Assembly (NCBI GenBank): GCA_030248065.1
Contig: JASAMV010005593.1
Coordinates: 1 to 64,000, forward strand
Length of the DNA: 64,000 nucleotides
Reading direction: 5' to 3'
DNA from: Rhynchonema sp. JSB1_4
Taxonomy: Eukaryota; Nematoda; Chromadorea; Monhysterida; Xyalidae
The notes under the pieces are model-generated. The model had not been told where the DNA came from. It ran no database searches and saw nothing but the letters and a program-made list of their open reading frames with translations. Positions 59,689-64,000 of this stretch are shown piece after piece. A program made the translations under genes and the position numbers. Each line of letters begins with the position of its first letter. The stretch's first letter is position 1.

Positions 59689-60522
59689 CAGTGTAGTTCC
59701 TGGGGGGAGGGGGTCCCCCGGGGGTCCTCTCTTCGGGTAGTCTGTTCCCCCTCTATGGTACGCCTGCCCCACTGTTCCCCCTCCGGGTACGTCTGCTCTA
59801 TACTTGCGGGCCGGAAAAAAAACCGTTTTTTTTCCGGAAAAAAAACCGAAAAAAAACCGTTTTTTTCCGAGGCCCGGAAAAATACGTTTTTTTTTTCCTA
59901 AAATAAAACTAATTTCCAACTTTATAAAAAAACACTTATTTTTTTTTAAAAAAAAACCAAAAAAAATAAATAAAAAAGAAAAGAAACTAACAAAAACAAA
60001 ATAAAACCGACCCAAAACAGTTCAAAATGAGCACTTTTTAATCTCCAATTGCATTTTTAGCATGTTTCAGGCCATTTCCCGACAAAATTTTCTCCAAAAT
60101 AGGCGTTTTTGGATCATGGGTATCCTTAAGTACTGGAAAAATATTTGGAAAAAAAAACGGTTTTTTTTCCGAAAAAAAACGGTTTTTTTTCCAAAAATAT
60201 ATTTTGCGGAAAAATACGCAAGTATAGTCTGCTCCCCAAATTTTTGCCTAAACTAGGCAAATTTTGGCCTAAAATAGGCATTTTTAGGCATAAAATGAGT
60301 GATTTTTAGGTCAATGTCGTCAAAAATCGCCAAAATACCCTTTTTATTGAGATTTTTTTCCAAAAAGGAGCAAAAATGAGCCAAATTTTCGACCTCAAAA
60401 AATGACTTTCCTCCAAATTTGGGTCCTCCCCCCTTCTCCCCCCAGGTGGGTACGCCTGTTCCCCCTCCGAAAAAAGCGGGTACCGCACCGCCTGTTCCCC
60501 ATCCGGGCCAGGAACTACACTG
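59689..60522. mobile_element. hAT-type MITE with TCTGTTCCCCCTCCGGGTAC words
   Basis: An 834-bp element flanked by CGCCACGC on both sides, with inverted ends CAGTGTAGTTCCTGG. The word CTGTTCCCCCTCCGGGTACG or variants occurs several times near both ends. The middle holds inverted pairs such as GGAAAAAAAACCG and TTTGGCCTAAAATAGGCATT. A scaffold from about 60,240 to 60,420 is shared with the element at 61,675. Confidence 0.88.
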
Positions 60523-60985
60523 CGCCACGCCAACACAAACGAACAGCTCGCCGTTTCCACTGCAGTGCTGACGACGGGACGCGCTGACGGTGAGTGCATG
60601 AAAATGAAACCTTCGGTTCGCTGAGCACAGCATTACCGTAATCACAGCGTCCTCTGTCTGTTTGGTGCTGTGTGTTTCAAACACACGGGCGCGGGACTCG
60701 GTTTATGGCATTTGTGTCAAGTGTCACTGTGTCACATACATAGTGACCAGTGGAAAAACCCATTTTTTTCAAAAACCAAATCAAAAAAGGTCCAAAATGA
60801 AATCAGAAAAGTAACCGATAGTTTATTTTGCCGAAAAATATATGTCTTTTGTTTGAAATGGCGAAAAATTTTCATGAGGCGAGGCTTTAAAAACCATGCC
60901 ACAAAATCGTTTCAAATGGGACAAAAACAAGTGCAAACAGTGTAGTACTTGCTCAGGGTGTTGACGATAGATAGTAGATTGGGAC

Positions 60986-61140
60986 CAGAGGTGGGAATCG
61001 GGCCGGGTTACCTCGGCCCGACGAGGTCCGGGGGTCGGCCCGGCCCGACAGTTCGGGCCGAGAAGTCCGGCCCGGCCCGACTTGGAAAAAAGTCGGCCCG
61101 GCCCGGCCCGATTTTTTCGGCCCGACTTTTTCTGATGATA
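60986..61140. repeat. GGCCCGGCCCG array, one end of a hAT-type element
   Basis: It begins CAGAGGTGGGAATCGGGCCG, like the complete element at 62,231, and consists of GGCCCGGCCCGAC words separated by short spacers. No matching right end was found. Confidence 0.6.
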
Positions 61141-61351
61141 TTTTGAAGCAATTTTGGGGGCAAAAATTAATGTTTTTTGGTTTAAAAATACCTGATAATC
61201 ATGGAAGTCGGTACTAATTTGCAGAATCGCGAGAATAAACATTGGAAGTTTTAATGGAAGTGGTATTGTGCCCAGGCCAAGCCCCAAGTACTACCCTGAG
61301 TGCAAAGGATGCTTTTCAGTCCCAAAAACACACATCAAGGGCGGATCCAAG

Positions 61352-62112
61352 CAGTGTAGTTCCTGGTCCGGAGGGGGAACAGGCGGTACCCCCTTTTTTC
61401 GGAGGGGGAACAGACGTACCCACCTGGGGGGGGGGCAGGGGGGGAGGGACCCGGAAGGGGGGAGGACCCAAATTTGGAGAAAAGTCATTTTTTGAGGTCG
61501 AAAATTTGGCTCATTTATCTCAATAAAAAGGGTATTTTGGCGATTTTTGACGACATTGACCTAAAAATCACTCATTTTATGGCTAAAAATGCCTATTTTA
61601 GGCCAAAATTTGCCTATTTTAGGTAAAAATTGGGGGAACAGTGGGGCAGGCGTACCATGGAGGGGGAACAGACGCAGTGTAGTTCCTGGGGGGGAGGGGG
61701 GTCCCCCCCTAAGGTACACTAACCGCCGCGACCAAGGTACACTAGTACACTAACCGCCGCGCCAGGTACACTAACCGCCTCAATTTTTGCCCAAAATAGG
61801 CATTTTTAGGCCTAAAATGGGTATTTTTAGGCCTAAAATGGGTGATTTTTAGGTCGATGTTGTCAAAATTCGCCAAAATACCCTTTTTATGGAGAATTTT
61901 TTCCAAAAAGGGCCAAAAATTGGTCAAATTTTCTACCTCAAAAAGTGACTTTTTCCTGGATTTGGGTCTTCCCCCCCCCTTCCCCCCCAGGGAGGTACAC
62001 TAACCGCCGCACGGAAAAAGGGGTAGGTACACTAATCGCCGCGCCGGACCAGGAACTACACTGAACAGACGTACTCGAGGGGGGACCCCCCTCCCCCCCA
62101 GGAACTACACTG
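61352..62112. mobile_element. hAT-type MITE hosting a second one
   Basis: A 761-bp element flanked by GATCCAAG on both sides, with ends CAGTGTAGTTCCTGG. It carries GGAGGGGGAACAGRCGTACC words, in opposite orientation to the element at 59,689. A complete related element (61,675-62,063) is inserted in it. Confidence 0.88.
61675..62063. mobile_element. Nested hAT-type MITE with GGTACACTAACCGCCGCG words
   Basis: A 389-bp element flanked by AACAGACG on both sides, with ends CAGTGTAGTTCCTGG. It shares the scaffold of the 59,689 element (TTTTTAGGCCTAAAATGGGT, TCGCCAAAATACCC, and the stretch around CCTCAAAAAGTGACTTTT). Its terminal word is different: AGGTACACTAACCGCCGCG, about six copies. Confidence 0.88.
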
Positions 62113-62230
62113 GATCCAAGGGGGCCACCACGGGGGCCATGGGCTGGGCCCCCCTTTGGTCCATTTGTCCACTGTTTCGGAAGGAAGAAGGAAAAAGGAC
62201 CCCTAAATCGCAGGATTTTCACTCTGGTAC

Positions 62231-63078
62231 CAGAGGTCGCAATCGGGCCGGGTTTGGCCGGCCCGGCCCGGCCCGAGCCCCCAAATCTCCGGCCCGGCCC
62301 GGCCCGACCCGTACCCCCAAATCTCCGGCCCGGCCCGGCCCGGCCCGAACCCCCAAATCTCCGGCCCGGCCCGGCCCGAATTTTTGGCTCAGATTTTAAC
62401 CCAATTTTTGTCATAATTTTTGCGATTTGTGAATCTATTTTTTGGTTGAAAATAAATTGTTTTCAATGGTGTGGCTGGGGTGGGTGGTGGGGCACGGCAC
62501 CCCTTAGGTACAGTAGGTAGGTATAGATTGACGCGCCATCCTGGTACAGTAGGTAGGTAGCCGCCCCCGGCTGGTACAGTAGGTTGCTATAAAATCGATA
62601 TTTTTCACTCCAAATAGGCGAAAAATCGCGCGGTGCGCGCGAAATTGGCGTTTTAGAGCACATTTTCATCAAAATTTAGACATAAAAATTGTGTTCCCCC
62701 TAGCTCGGCCGGTACAGCAGGTAGGTTGTTGATTGTGGGCCTTTCTGGTGGTACAGTAGGTTGATTGCACGCCTGGGTAGCCACACCACTGATTGTTTTC
62801 CATGAAAAAGTCGTCAGATAGACAATACTGATCACTTACTTGCCGAATCCGTCAGAAACTTTAGTATTTTTTGACAAAAAAATCCCTACTTTTTCAGTAA
62901 AATAAGTCACTTCAGAAGCTTCGGGCCGGGGTGCCCGGCCCGGCCCGGCCCGACCCTCCAAATCTCCGGCCCGGCCCGGCCCGGCCCGAGCCAAAAGCCC
63001 AAAATCGCGGCCCGGCCCGGCTCGGCCCGGCCCGCCCCGGCCCGGCCCGAGGTCGGGCCGGCCCGATTGCGACCTCTG
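62231..63078. mobile_element. hAT-type MITE with GGCCCGGCCCGG arrays, hosting another element
   Basis: An 848-bp element flanked by TCTGGTAC on both sides, with ends CAGAGGTCGCAATCGGGCCG. Both ends consist of CCCGGCCCGGCCCG words separated by CCCAAATCTCC spacers. Its middle was invaded by the element at 62,464-62,791. Translations rich in Pro-Gly-Pro-Ala-Arg across the array are by-products. Confidence 0.9.
62464..62791. mobile_element. Nested hAT-type MITE with GGTACAGTAGGTAGGTA words
   Basis: A 328-bp element flanked by ATTGTTTT on both sides, with ends CAATGGTGTGGCT and CAGTGGTGTGGCT. Words GGTACAGTAGGTAGGTA lie near both ends. The middle holds AAAAATCGCGCGGTGCGCGC, the same scaffold as in Notchless intron 1. 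Confidence 0.87.
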
Positions 63079-63417
63079 TCTGGTACACTTCAAAGGTCCA
63101 AAAATCGCGCGCCTTCGCGGCGTGAAAAACCAGTCAACGAGTGATTGGTTGTTTCAATTTCTATGACGTCATGGTGAACCAATCATCATCGGACTTTCTC
63201 TTTCATAGGTTATTTTGTTGTTTCTTCCCGGTTTCTTTTTTTCAAAAGCCGGCACTTTTTAAAAAAACAAAATTAAGCATGGGATATTTTTGACGTTGTT
63301 GTCCCCAGAATGCATGAAATCTGCTCAATTTTCACCACAAAGCGCAAAAATTTTCTCCCAAATGTATTATAGCGTATTGTCGGACAGTGGTGTCGTTGGG
63401 AAATCAAAAAGCCAGGA

Positions 63418-63842
63418 TACCGGATACCGTAAAAACCTAAACAGAAGGGGGGCTCTATTAACTCACTCACCCCATTTTGGGGGGGGCTCTATTACGGGGG
63501 GCCTCTATTAATTCACTGACCCGAACCTGAAAAAATTGTTCCCAGAAATATCCCCAAAAACCCCTGAAAAGGGGTTTGAAAGGATGTTTTTTCGCTTGTA
63601 ATCGCATTCATTCGTGTCTATTCGTCAATAAGAGGCGTATTATGTGCTCTGAACGAACAACAAACGTGCATAAATGTACCTGTGCACTACTATCAAGCGT
63701 TAATACACTACTGTATGGGCGATGTTACTTAGGGGGCTCTATTCCGGGGGGGGGGCTCTATTAATTCACTGACCCCTTTTTGGCGGGCTGTATTACGGGG
63801 GGGCCCTATTCCGGGGGGCTGTATTTAGGTTTTTACGCTACC
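63418..63842. repeat. GGGGGCTCTATTA-word repeat block, second copy
   Basis: The outer parts ACCGTAAAAACCTAAA and TTTAGGTTTTTACGCTACCC are roughly inverted. The words GGGGGGCTCTATTA and TTCACTGACCC recur at both sides. It is the same family as 51,790-52,030. Confidence 0.6.
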
Positions 63843-64000
63843 CAAAATCCAAAATTTTCGGATACCGGATCGGATACCCAAAATGAAAAATCTCGGATAC
63901 CAGGGGGTTGCTCCCTAAAATAAAAAATCTCGGATACCAATTTTTAGAGGAAAATCGAGCAAAATGGGTGTTGAAAACGCAAAAATGGTCATTTTGGGGG
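63843..64000. repeat. CGGATACC-rich tail at the window end
   Basis: Repeated phrases AAAAATYTCGGATACC occur three to four times up to the window edge. Their relation to the preceding block is unclear. Confidence 0.45.

Noticed and set aside
62139..63093. Long Pro/Gly/Ala/Arg-rich frames on both strands
   Set aside because: They are translations of GGCCCGGCCCG arrays inside a hAT-type element with exact target duplications. Every frame is open because the array lacks stop codons.

Overview
This window looks like nuclear DNA of a small metazoan, most probably a nematode. Genes are split by many short introns whose 3' ends read TTTCAG or close to it. Recognisable genes are an M28 peptidase of the glutamate carboxypeptidase II (GCPII) family, a GnRH-receptor-like GPCR, the ribosome-assembly WD40 protein Notchless, and the mitochondrial F1 ATP synthase delta subunit. 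The species cannot be fixed from the sequence. Between the genes the DNA is unusually rich in non-autonomous, hairpin-forming DNA transposons.

Region 1 (1-29,646) is a giant inverted repeat. Arm 1 (1 to about 14,310, running off the window) and arm 2 (about 15,560-29,646) flank a spacer of about 1.25 kb. Each arm carries a GCPII gene and, behind it in the same direction, a gene for a secreted glycine-rich protein with furin-type cleavage sites. In arm 2 both genes can be spliced completely in phase (16 exons, 777 aa; 8 exons, 440 aa). In arm 1 the GCPII gene has lost one acceptor AG. The arm 1 secreted-protein gene has a 355-bp deletion over an exon start, apparently rescued by a new in-frame acceptor. 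The arms are almost identical near the centre and diverge outward, where they also differ by whole transposon insertions. Two patches (13,530-14,310 and 20,080-20,460) look like low-accuracy consensus. The structure is therefore either a true palindromic duplication or two haplotypes joined head to head by the assembler.

Region 2 (30.6-38.7 kb) is gene-poor, with foldback elements, a tRNA-like sequence and a few exon-like ORFs. Region 3 (38.7-43.8 kb) is a GPCR gene with a DRA motif and apparently no cytoplasmic tail; one intron holds a 2-kb transposon-in-transposon. Region 4 (43.9-49.1 kb) is foldback repeats plus a tRNA-Phe-like sequence. Region 5 (49.1-58.5 kb) holds an unrecognised secreted protein (319 aa), Notchless (486 aa) and, convergent to it, the ATP synthase delta subunit (161 aa).

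Region 6 (58.5-64 kb) has no recognised gene. It is a nest of hAT-type elements, each with a perfect 8-bp target duplication and each carrying its own short word repeated many times inside a shared scaffold. A second, Harbinger-like superfamily (3-bp TAA/TTA duplications) shares its ends but carries different G+C-rich word arrays (GCGCGTTAGCG, GCGGGTTGCGGG, GCGGGCGCGGGTC). This word-array architecture, seen in two unrelated transposon classes, is the most unusual signal in the window.
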